Source: Prevotellaceae bacterium
Lineage (GTDB): Bacteria; Bacteroidota; Bacteroidia; Bacteroidales; UBA932
Direction of reading: 5' to 3'
Length of the DNA: 7,144 bases
Assembly: GCA_031264875.1 (NCBI GenBank)
Contig: JAISDK010000069.1
Span: forward strand, 1-7,144
Of this stretch, positions 1-6,008 are shown piece after piece (the stretch's first letter is position 1; the number at the start of each line of letters is the position of its first letter). The notes below the pieces were generated by a model. It saw nothing but the letters and a program-made list of their open reading frames with translations, did not search any database and had not been told where the DNA came from. A program made the translations under genes and the position numbers.

Positions 1-336
1 CTTTTACTCATGGCCTTCCTTCAGCGAGTGACAAACGGAGGAGGACATATCGACAGGGAATATGCCGCAGGTCGCGGACGAATGGATCTGGCTGTGGAAT
101 ATGCAGGAAAATGCTATATCATCGAAGTGAAAATCATTTATTACTACGACACTCCCGCCATTGTCAGGGAAGAAGGCCTGGACCAGATTCGTCAGTATCG
201 CGACAGGATAGATGCTTCTGCTCCCGCTTGGCTGATGATTTTCGACCGTCGTCCCAAAGTCAGGGAACTGTCGTGGGAAGAAAGAATTTCGTGGACAGTC
301 GATGAAACAGCCAGTGTGACCGTTCTGGGCTGCTGA
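1..336 (+). CDS. 3' end of an ATPase / PD-(D/E)XK nuclease-type protein (5' end outside window)
   Basis: The frame is open from base 1 (Leu-Leu-Leu before the first ATG at position 10) to a TGA at 334-336, so the ATG at 10 is probably an internal Met and the gene begins upstream. From that Met, the visible 108 residues contain FLQRVTNGGG, then REYAAGRGRMDLAVEY with D26, and IIEVK with E39 and K41. Together these form a PD-(D/E)XK nuclease core. As I recall the family, this block (LLLMAFLQR, NGGG, REY, GRGRMDL, FDRRP, final GC) is the C-terminus of prokaryotic AAA-like ATPases fused to a nuclease domain; that fusion is inferred, because the ATPase part is not visible. Function in the cell is unknown; such proteins are scattered accessory genes. 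It converges with nadD, 26 bp away, with only an AT-rich hairpin between. A stand-alone nuclease is possible but less likely given the open upstream frame. Confidence 0.75.
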   Translation, partial: LLLMAFLQRVTNGGGHIDREYAAGRGRMDLAVEYAGKCYIIEVKIIYYYDTPAIVREEGLDQIRQYRDRIDASAPAWLMIFDRRPKVRELSWEERISWTVDETASVTVLGC

Positions 337-351
337 AACTTTACATGAATG

Positions 352-368
352 AATTAAGTTCCTTAATT
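352..368. terminator. AT-rich hairpin between convergent genes (weak terminator candidate)
   Basis: A perfect 7-bp inverted repeat (AATTAAG / CTTAATT, 3-nt loop) lies in the 26-bp gap between the two convergent stop codons and includes the nadD stop. It has no G/C-rich stem and no clear T-tract, so it would be a weak bidirectional terminator at best. Confidence 0.25.
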
Positions 369-968
369 AGAGATGCCACCGTTTAATATTCCATACAATC
401 CATTCTCGCAGATATACCTGAACACGCCTTTTGGCAGGAACGCTCTAAGATTATGACCTTTGGATATATTGTTACGGATAAACGTCGAAGATATTTCAAT
501 AACGGGGGCATTTATTTTCGAGGCGCTGTTTTTCTCATAAAGTTGGTCATCATCGAACCCCGTGCGGGGATATACCAGCAACTGATGACGTTCAAGGATT
601 TTGGCAGAATCTTTCCACAAGTGAAAATTAACTAAGTTATCCGCCCCGACTAACAGCGACCATTTTTTGTCGGGATACTTTTCCGCAAGCGCATTGACAG
701 TATTTATTGTATATGACGGTTGAGGCAAAGAGTTTTCAATATCGCTCACCACTATTGGCAAGCCAAGTTCTTCAAAAGCAATATTCACCATATTCAGTCT
801 GTGGTGAAAGCCGGCAAGTTCGCTGATGGATTTAAAAGGATTGTGCGGACTCACGACAAACCAGAATTCGTCGGCAGAAGTAAATTCTACGATATAATTT
901 GCTATAACCAAATGGCCTATATGTACAGGATTGAAAGAACCGGAAAATATTACCGCATTGGAACCCAT
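363..968 (-). CDS. nadD: Nicotinate-nucleotide adenylyltransferase (NadD)
   Basis: NadD transfers AMP from ATP to nicotinate mononucleotide, giving deamido-NAD, the second-last step of NAD synthesis; it is cytosolic. The 201-residue protein has the nucleotidyltransferase signature GSFNPVHIGH at residues 10-19, the SPHNPFK segment near residue 43, the GADNLVNFHLW block in the middle and ISSTFIR near the C-terminus, all typical of the family, and the length is normal. I chose the ATG at 966-968 because it overlaps the TGA of the upstream PLP gene as TGATG, a translational-coupling arrangement, and puts the GSFNP motif at the usual distance from the N-terminus. An in-frame GTG at 992 would add eight residues already encoded in the upstream gene. 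It is the last gene of the rseP operon. In many Bacteroidales, as I recall, nadD follows a guanylate kinase gene, so this linkage differs. Confidence 0.93.
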   Translation of the reverse strand: MGSNAVIFSGSFNPVHIGHLVIANYIVEFTSADEFWFVVSPHNPFKSISELAGFHHRLNMVNIAFEELGLPIVVSDIENSLPQPSYTINTVNALAEKYPDKKWSLLVGADNLVNFHLWKDSAKILERHQLLVYPRTGFDDDQLYEKNSASKINAPVIEISSTFIRNNISKGHNLRAFLPKGVFRYICENGLYGILNGGISN

Positions 969-2290
969 CACATCAAATTGATTTTGTTCCACAACTCTCT
1001 TTGCAGTTTCTTGCGGTCGATAAGTTCACATTCGTCGGTACGGGACACTTTCTGTTCAGTGTAAGTCAGCGATTTCAGGAACTCCGGAGCGCGATTCAGT
1101 CCCTCTCCGATATTGATCATCACAACGTCTCCGTTTTTTATCAGGCTGTTTTTAAGCGCCACGAAAAAGCCGCCCAGAGCGACGGACGAGGCGGGACCTA
1201 TTCCTGCAAGGGTCTCAAACGCCACCGCTCTTGCAACATCTTCACATTTTGATTCATCAAACGAAAAGATATCTCCGCCCGACCGGTTTACCAGCTCTCC
1301 AATTACAGGATAAGTAGCAGGATTTCCGGTTGCCAGCGTAGGGATTTTTGTATCAGGATTGTTGTAAACAGGATAATCGTTCTGCCAGCCTTCCGGAAAA
1401 GAGCGAGCTTTGGCTTTTGCCCATGCATCAGCCATAGGCGCACAGCCGTCGGGTTGAACCATCAGGAAACGAGGCAGTTTACATAACAGTCCAAGGTCTT
1501 CTGTTTCCCTTATAGCTTTTTCTATAGCAACAGGTCCGGTGCCTCCGCTCAGCGCTTGCAGATATACGGTTGGAAATTCGGGCATGTTTCTCAGCCAGTC
1601 GAACACCATAGTTCGCTTTGCTTCAACACGTAAAGGATCAGTATTTCCTCCCGTAATCAGAAAGCCGTGCTTATCGGCAAATTCTCTTGCCATCTTTTTG
1701 GCTTTCGCATAATCGCCCAAAACCCGGAACACTCTTTGTCCATAATAACTCACTCCGGCGCTGTTCATTGCGAGTGCATTTTCGGGAACGAAGGCATACA
1801 GCGAAATTCCGGCTTTACTCATGTAGAAGGCAAAAGCGTTCGCCACATTGCCTGTACTTGCAACAACATAGTTTTCAATATTATATTCTTTAAGCACGCT
1901 TGCCGCCAGCGAGGCCCCCGCATCCTTGAATGTGCCTGTAGCACAGTTTTCGTCATTGCGATATACCCACACCTGACAGTTGATATTCAGAGAAGCAGCA
2001 TATTCCTCCAGGAATTTCCATCGTTCGACGCTTATGTCTCCTTCTCCGCATGAAACCGTGCTGTTTTGATTTTCCAAAGGAAGCCAGTCAAAATATCTCC
2101 ATATAGTGTTTACTCTACATTCTTTACTGTATATTAACGATTTGAGACCGCTGTAATCATGGTAAACGGTTTCGATTCTGTCCTTGCCGCATTTGGGACA
2201 CTGCCTGCCACAGGACAGCCACTGTCCGAATCCGTCGATAGTTTTTCCGCACGAAACACATCTGAAACAGTATTTTGAAGTTGTTGCCAT
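968..2290 (-). CDS. Zinc-ribbon PLP enzyme of the threonine synthase / cysteate synthase group
   Basis: This is a 440-residue fold-type II PLP enzyme. An N-terminal zinc ribbon is visible (C11-x2-C14 and C31-x2-C34, with extra C8 and C27). The PLP-binding Lys is K122 in ATGTFKDAGAS. The STGN phosphate/carboxylate loop is at 145-148 and a glycine-rich GGTGP loop at 249-253. It is not the class I threonine synthase (LysM-like N-terminus) usual in Bacteroidota. The FDWLP segment at 67-71 followed by ATGTFK recalls, from memory, archaeal cysteate synthase, which makes L-cysteate from phosphoserine and sulfite. Block RVEAKRT at 222-228 is closer to threonine synthases. I therefore assign fold and group firmly but leave the substrate open between O-phosphohomoserine and O-phosphoserine. 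It starts 6 bp after the lipoprotein stop and its stop overlaps the nadD start, so the genes are co-transcribed. Confidence 0.8.
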   Translation of the reverse strand: MATTSKYCFRCVSCGKTIDGFGQWLSCGRQCPKCGKDRIETVYHDYSGLKSLIYSKECRVNTIWRYFDWLPLENQNSTVSCGEGDISVERWKFLEEYAASLNINCQVWVYRNDENCATGTFKDAGASLAASVLKEYNIENYVVASTGNVANAFAFYMSKAGISLYAFVPENALAMNSAGVSYYGQRVFRVLGDYAKAKKMAREFADKHGFLITGGNTDPLRVEAKRTMVFDWLRNMPEFPTVYLQALSGGTGPVAIEKAIRETEDLGLLCKLPRFLMVQPDGCAPMADAWAKAKARSFPEGWQNDYPVYNNPDTKIPTLATGNPATYPVIGELVNRSGGDIFSFDESKCEDVARAVAFETLAGIGPASSVALGGFFVALKNSLIKNGDVVMINIGEGLNRAPEFLKSLTYTEQKVSRTDECELIDRKKLQRELWNKINLM

Positions 2291-2296
2291 ATTGTA

Positions 2297-3319
2297 TTAT
2301 TCTTCGGTTACTTTATCTGCTGTTTTTCCACTGTTAAAGGCAAAAGTATTGATTATCCCCAGCACTCTGCGAACATAATCCCGCTTGTCGAAGCGCGGAG
2401 CATATATGTAACCTTCGACGGTAACTATGCGCCTTTTATTTTCATCAACATACGAGCGGCTTACAAATGGTCCGGCCATATAATCGTTTACCAGTTCCCA
2501 GAGACCTCTCAATTCACCGTACTGAAGACCCTTGAACTTCTTTATTTCCAGTTCGGGCATAATAAATTTCGTTGTCGTCATCCAGCTGCTGTCTCTTGAG
2601 CCGTGAACTTTTTCCTTCATGATAGAGTCTCTTTTGTTTACCAGATATTTAACAGTAAACGTACTGTCATCGACAAAAGGAAACGAATATACAAACACGC
2701 CGATACTGTTGTGATTCGACTGGGTTTCGAGCCATATAAAATCGTCATTGTTTCTCATTACGGTATAGTATCCGGCAGTTACGTGCAGTTCAACGTCAAA
2801 CCTCTCTTTTATTATGCGGCTTATCATTGTATCGGAAAATGCCTTGACGCTTTGCGACTGCCGTTCCAGTTCTGCCTGCTCGTAGAGGCTTACCATATAG
2901 TCGCGCTTGTCGCTCAAGATTTTAGCTACGGCGGCAATGTCGGCGCCTACTGCATTAAGCACAATTTGAGGGGTAGCCCAAAGGTCGCGGCTTACTGTAA
3001 GCTTTGTTTCCGAGAACTCGCTGGAGATGCTCACCAGCAAGATGTTTCTGTGTTTTTGCATTACCGGCAGAAACGACGAATTTGCTGTGGTAAGCAGAGT
3101 GTAAAACTTTTCGGGATTTGCCAGTCCCGGATATGGCCTTTCGAATATGGAGCGTATAGTGTCTCCAATTTCCGAATCCCAGTAAAAATTGTCGATAATA
3201 ATCAACAATTCACCGATTTTACCTGTTGCTCCCGGCTTGGGGATATTTGTGCTGTCTCCGCACGAAATGACCGGCATTAAAGCAATTGCAATGACCGATA
3301 TACATAAGAACCGTTTCAT
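2297..3319 (-). CDS. DUF4837-family lipoprotein
   Basis: A 340-residue protein with a short lipoprotein signal peptide: K2-R3, a hydrophobic stretch from about residue 4 to 18, and a lipobox ending V17-I18-S19-C20 followed by Gly-Asp. Processing by signal peptidase II would leave a lipidated Cys20 and a mature periplasm-facing or outer-membrane lipoprotein. The pattern FYWDSEIGDTI, then FERPYPGL, and later GYYTVMRNNDDFIWLET and LWELVNDYMAGPFVSRSY near the C-terminus is what I recognise as DUF4837, a Bacteroidota family without an established function. The position directly downstream of rseP (39-bp gap) is a common arrangement in Bacteroidales, as far as I recall, and suggests an envelope-stress or envelope-maintenance role, which remains inference. 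It is followed after 6 bp by the PLP enzyme gene, so the four genes form one transcription unit. The start ATG at 3317-3319 is the only one that gives a signal peptide. Confidence 0.85.
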   Translation of the reverse strand: MKRFLCISVIAIALMPVISCGDSTNIPKPGATGKIGELLIIIDNFYWDSEIGDTIRSIFERPYPGLANPEKFYTLLTTANSSFLPVMQKHRNILLVSISSEFSETKLTVSRDLWATPQIVLNAVGADIAAVAKILSDKRDYMVSLYEQAELERQSQSVKAFSDTMISRIIKERFDVELHVTAGYYTVMRNNDDFIWLETQSNHNSIGVFVYSFPFVDDSTFTVKYLVNKRDSIMKEKVHGSRDSSWMTTTKFIMPELEIKKFKGLQYGELRGLWELVNDYMAGPFVSRSYVDENKRRIVTVEGYIYAPRFDKRDYVRRVLGIINTFAFNSGKTADKVTEE

Positions 3320-3358
3320 ACTGAATAATCTTTAAACCATTATATCTTTTTTTACCAG

Positions 3359-4687
3359 TTAATTCAATATATGCCTGACGATGTCATTTCCGATAGCGTA
3401 AACCATTATGAACAGCAGTATTACCATTCCCGCCACTTGTGCGTATGTGAGAAACTTGTCACTCGGTTTGCGTCTTGTAATCACTTCGTACAATAAGAAC
3501 ATAACATGTCCTCCATCAAGCGCCGGTATCGGTAACAGATTCAACGCCGCAAGCATAATTGATAACAACGCCGTTATATCACAAAATCTGTGCCAGTCCC
3601 ATTGAGGGGAGTAAATTTTTGCTATCGAGATGAAGCTTCCTACCTGTTTATATGTCTTCGTTTTGGGCGTGGCCATCAGGCGTATTTCGCATAATTGGTC
3701 GGATATTTGTGTTTTAGCCTTTTTAAGACCGGCAGGAAACGCTTGGAGGATATTGTAGTTTTTTTTCTCGAACTTAAAAAACTCTCTCATGTCGTTTTTC
3801 AAAATTACTCCAATCATGCCATTGTCGTTTACCTGTACGGGAATGTCCACACTCGAATTGCCCCGGCGTACTTTGAGTTCGATATTCTGTCCCCTGTTTT
3901 CGGCAAGAATGTTCTTGATATTCTTGATATTATCGGTCATAATCCCTGCCGCTCCGATAACTTCATCGCCGGGTACAAGTCCCGACAGCCTGTTTTGCGA
4001 CGAATCGGAGATACTGTTCACTACGAACGGGATAGCAGGTTCGATGAAGCGGTTTTTGACCATGTACGATATGTATGTGTAATAATCGGGCGATATGTTT
4101 ACTACTTCGTCGCCTCTTTGCAGGCTTATGTTCATTTCCCTGTAGAGCATCATTTTCTTTTGCACATCATAAAAGTTTTCGACAGGCTCGCCATTGACTG
4201 CAAGTATTCTGTCGCCGTCGCGGAAGCCCATTTCCAAGGCTACCGAATCGCACAGGATGCCGTATTTCACGTCTCTGTTTGCAAGATATTCCTCGCCCCA
4301 GTATGCCAACATTCCCACATAGATGAAAAAGGCAAGTATCACGTTGAACAGCACGCCTCCCAGCATTATCAGCAATCTTTGATATGCCGGTTTGCTTCTG
4401 AATTCCCATGGTTGCGGTTCGTTTTTCAATGTTTCGGTATCCATTGATTCGTCGATCATTCCGGATATTTTGCAGTATCCGCCGAGGGGCAGCCAGCCTA
4501 TGCCGTATTCCGTTTCCGAATTTCGGGGTTTATATTTGAACAGTGCAAACTTTATATCGAAAAATATATAGAATTTCTCAACCCGCACGTTGAACATTCG
4601 GGCGAAAATAAAGTGTCCGAACTCATGAACCAGTACCAAAATCGACAGTGAAAGAATAAGCTGCGACGCCATTATAAGGATTTCCAT
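3359..4687 (-). CDS. rseP: RIP metalloprotease RseP (site-2 protease family)
   Basis: This is an inner-membrane zinc protease that cleaves transmembrane segments, classically of anti-sigma factors after a first periplasmic cut, and in some bacteria remnant signal peptides. The 442-residue length fits RseP. Visible features in order: a first membrane helix carrying the HEFGH zinc site at residues 21-25; the GWLPLGGY loop at 64-71; a second helix with GGVLFN around 105-126; two PDZ-like regions between about 140 and 300 (one with GFRDGDRILAVNGEPV, one with SGLVPGDEV); and a third helix ending in NLLPIPALDGGH at 383-394, where D391 is the third zinc ligand; a last helix follows. All catalytic residues are present. 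The start at 4687 is preceded by an A-rich leader; an in-frame ATG five codons later (4672) is an alternative. It is the first gene of the operon. The usual Bacteroidales neighbour dxr is not adjacent here. Confidence 0.95.
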   Translation of the reverse strand: MEILIMASQLILSLSILVLVHEFGHFIFARMFNVRVEKFYIFFDIKFALFKYKPRNSETEYGIGWLPLGGYCKISGMIDESMDTETLKNEPQPWEFRSKPAYQRLLIMLGGVLFNVILAFFIYVGMLAYWGEEYLANRDVKYGILCDSVALEMGFRDGDRILAVNGEPVENFYDVQKKMMLYREMNISLQRGDEVVNISPDYYTYISYMVKNRFIEPAIPFVVNSISDSSQNRLSGLVPGDEVIGAAGIMTDNIKNIKNILAENRGQNIELKVRRGNSSVDIPVQVNDNGMIGVILKNDMREFFKFEKKNYNILQAFPAGLKKAKTQISDQLCEIRLMATPKTKTYKQVGSFISIAKIYSPQWDWHRFCDITALLSIMLAALNLLPIPALDGGHVMFLLYEVITRRKPSDKFLTYAQVAGMVILLFIMVYAIGNDIVRHILN

Positions 4688-4727
4688 TTCTTCTTTTATT
4701 TAAATATATTTAACATTTTACAGGCTG

Positions 4728-4735
4728 CAAATTTA
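4728..4735 (-). promoter_or_regulatory. Bacteroidota -7 element upstream of rseP
   Basis: Read on the minus strand this is TAAATTTG, a match to the TAnnTTTG -7 consensus. It would start transcription about 35 nt before the rseP ATG. No TTG is seen at the expected -33 position, so the call rests on the -7 match and position alone. It would drive rseP, the DUF4837 gene, the PLP gene and nadD. Confidence 0.45.
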
Positions 4736-4754
4736 TATGATTAAAATCATTTTA

Positions 4755-4764
4755 CAGCATGCTG
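4755..4764. repeat. 10-bp perfect palindrome after the arginase-family gene
   Basis: CAGCATGCTG lies 8 bp beyond the arginase-family stop codon, and a second inverted repeat (ATGATT / AATCAT, 2-nt loop) sits at 4737-4750. Together they could be a weak terminator for the upstream gene or an operator near the rseP promoter. Neither has a proper T-tract, and the assignment is uncertain. Confidence 0.25.
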
Positions 4765-4772
4765 CATGTGAA

Positions 4773-5804
4773 TTAATTCGACATTATTGTGTAACAGCAT
4801 AATTTAAAGAGTATTCTGGCGCCAACATTTGCATCCCAGTCTCCGTAAGCCGGGGGAGAAACTTCGGTCAAATCGAATCCTGCTATCCGCCTTCCCGAAA
4901 AAACCACCTGTTTTATAAGGTATATCGCCTGTTCGAACTCCAGGCCTCCGGGAACAGGCGTACCTGTAGCCGGACAAAGATGCGGATGCAGCCCGTCGAT
5001 ATCGAAACTGATATACACGTTACCGGGCAGATGGGAGATGATTTCGGCGCACTGGTTTTTCCAGGTCTCGCCTTCGTACTGTCTGTCCTTGAGATAACTG
5101 TCGTAGAATGTCATGATTTTGTCATTACTGCCCGACAGTGTTGCTTCTTCTTCGCAAAAATCACGCACGGCAACTTGCACTATCTTCGATATTCCTTCCA
5201 GTTCGCTGATTACGTTATACATTATTGAGGCATGGGAATACGTGAATCCTTCGTAGGCGCGACGCAAATCGGCATGAGCGTCGATGTGCAAAATGCCTGT
5301 TTCCGGATATTTTTCGGACACTGCTTTTATAAGCCCGAAAGGTACGCTGTGCTCTCCTCCTGCTACTGCGGCAATTTTCCCTTTATCCAAAATGCTCTTT
5401 GCTGTGTTATAAACCAGAAGGTTGACTATCTCGGACGACTGATTTACCTGATTCAGCAAATGGACAATATCACTGTCGGCAGCGCTTCCTCCCTTTTCGA
5501 GATGAGCGATGACTGTTTCGGCTACAGCTCTGTTTTCTTTGTTTAACCGGTACAGGTCAAACGCTGTGTTCGAGACTTTTATCTCCCATGCTTTTTCCAT
5601 GTCAGAGTCAAAAAGGTCTATCTGTACCGAAGCATCCATCATGGCTTTCGGGCCTCCGGATGTTCCCGCCTTATAGGACGCCGTTACATCCCACGGAACG
5701 GAAATAATCTCAATGTCCCCTTCTCCGGAACTGTAGGGTAAGGCGAAAAAATTACCGTTAGGACGTCCCAATTCATTGGGATTAAATATTGTAGATGCTG
5801 TCAT
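4773..5804 (-). CDS. Arginase / agmatinase (ureohydrolase) family protein
   Basis: Ureohydrolases use a binuclear Mn (or Ni) site to split guanidino compounds into urea or a related product. With the ATG at 5804 as start, the 343-residue protein shows all metal-ligand motifs: GGEHS (149-153), HIDAHADLR (DxHxD at 175-179) and SFDIDGLHP (D268, D270), plus the late TEVSPP block. The N-terminal part with VPWDVTASYKAGTSGGPKA is typical of the agmatinase branch in Bacteroidota. The exact substrate (agmatine, arginine, formiminoglutamate, guanidinobutyrate or guanidine) cannot be read from these motifs. An ATG at 5843 would add 13 residues, but a TACTTTTG promoter element lies between the two ATGs, and the conserved FNPNELG start fits the shorter form, so I prefer 5804. 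It is upstream of the rseP operon with an 85-bp gap, and divergent from the small-RNA gene. Confidence 0.88.
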   Translation of the reverse strand: MTASTIFNPNELGRPNGNFFALPYSSGEGDIEIISVPWDVTASYKAGTSGGPKAMMDASVQIDLFDSDMEKAWEIKVSNTAFDLYRLNKENRAVAETVIAHLEKGGSAADSDIVHLLNQVNQSSEIVNLLVYNTAKSILDKGKIAAVAGGEHSVPFGLIKAVSEKYPETGILHIDAHADLRRAYEGFTYSHASIMYNVISELEGISKIVQVAVRDFCEEEATLSGSNDKIMTFYDSYLKDRQYEGETWKNQCAEIISHLPGNVYISFDIDGLHPHLCPATGTPVPGGLEFEQAIYLIKQVVFSGRRIAGFDLTEVSPPAYGDWDANVGARILFKLCCYTIMSN

Positions 5805-5821
5805 ATTCTGTACATTTTTTG

Positions 5822-5829
5822 CAAAAGTA
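5822..5829 (-). promoter_or_regulatory. Bacteroidota -7 element of the arginase-family gene
   Basis: Read on the minus strand this is TACTTTTG, a match to TAnnTTTG. Initiation about 6 nt downstream would leave a leader of only about 12 nt before the ATG at 5804, and would exclude the upstream ATG at 5843. No convincing -33 TTG is visible. The site therefore supports the shorter protein. Confidence 0.5.
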
Positions 5830-5883
5830 AATAAAAAACGCATATTCGGGTTAATTCTTTATTTTAAGCTGTTGCATTTTTTT

Positions 5884-5913
5884 TTTGCAGATTAAAAATA
5901 ATACATACCTTTG
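5884..5913 (+). promoter_or_regulatory. Full Bacteroidota promoter (TTTG / TACCTTTG) for a small RNA
   Basis: TTTG at 5884-5887 and TACCTTTG at 5906-5913 are separated by 18 bp. This is close to the TTTG / TAnnTTTG arrangement known for the Bacteroidota housekeeping sigma factor, and it is the only promoter in the window with both elements. It points rightward, away from the arginase-family gene, into a stretch without a conserved protein gene, and predicts a start near 5919-5921. Confidence 0.7.
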
Positions 5914-5918
5914 CAACG

Positions 5919-6008
5919 CTTTTATGCCGTTGAGCGTTATCAACGGACAGGGATGTGCCGAAAGGTTCGTACCAGCCTCAACCCCCCGCAAGGGGGTTTG
6001 TTGATTTT
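5919..6008 (+). ncRNA. Candidate small noncoding RNA, class unassigned
   Basis: A two-element promoter just upstream and an intrinsic terminator at the 3' end define a transcript of about 85-90 nt. Three structured parts are visible. The first is a 7-bp hairpin, CCGTTGA (5927-5933) with TCAACGG (5940-5946). The second is an imperfect long hairpin from about 5948 to 5975 closed by CC-GAAA-GG at 5958-5965. The third is a terminator with a GNRA-like GCAA loop. GTTGAG (5929-5934) can also pair with CTCAAC (5977-5982), so a closed form competes with the first hairpin and with the lower part of the terminator. I do not recognise the class. The CAGG...CC-GAAA-GG...CAGCC outline recalls bacterial SRP RNA, but the invariant AGCAG side of the symmetric loop is missing. 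It is transcribed divergently from the arginase-family gene, so a riboswitch for a downstream gene is unlikely: the next gene is on the opposite strand. Confidence 0.65.
5978..6008 (+). terminator. Intrinsic terminator of the small RNA
   Basis: CCCCC (5983-5987), loop GCAA and GGGGG (5992-5996) form a strong stem. It can be extended below by TCAAC (5978-5982) with GTTGA (6000-6004) across a TTT bulge, and TTTT follows. The T-rich 3' side lies only on the plus strand, so it ends the small RNA and not the opposing gene. Confidence 0.7.

Noticed and set aside
2603..3280. Open frame of 225 codons on the plus strand
   Set aside because: It is antisense to the DUF4837 lipoprotein gene and has no family features.
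3908..3932. Short direct repeat TTCTTGATATT within rseP
   Set aside because: It is a brief coincidence inside the coding sequence, with no effect on the frame and no further copies.
3695..4447. Long open frame of 250 codons on the plus strand
   Set aside because: It lies fully antisense to rseP, which has complete catalytic motifs; the plus-strand translation is rich in His, Cys and Tyr and shows no recognisable domain.
5980..6006. Use of the GC-rich hairpin as terminator for the minus-strand nuclease gene
   Set aside because: On the minus strand the hairpin is followed by GAGGCTGG rather than a T-tract.
5919..6008. Bacterial SRP (4.5S) RNA identity for the small RNA
   Set aside because: The outline CAGG...CC-GAAA-GG...CAGCC is suggestive, but the AGCAG strand of the symmetric loop and its fixed distance from the tetraloop are missing.
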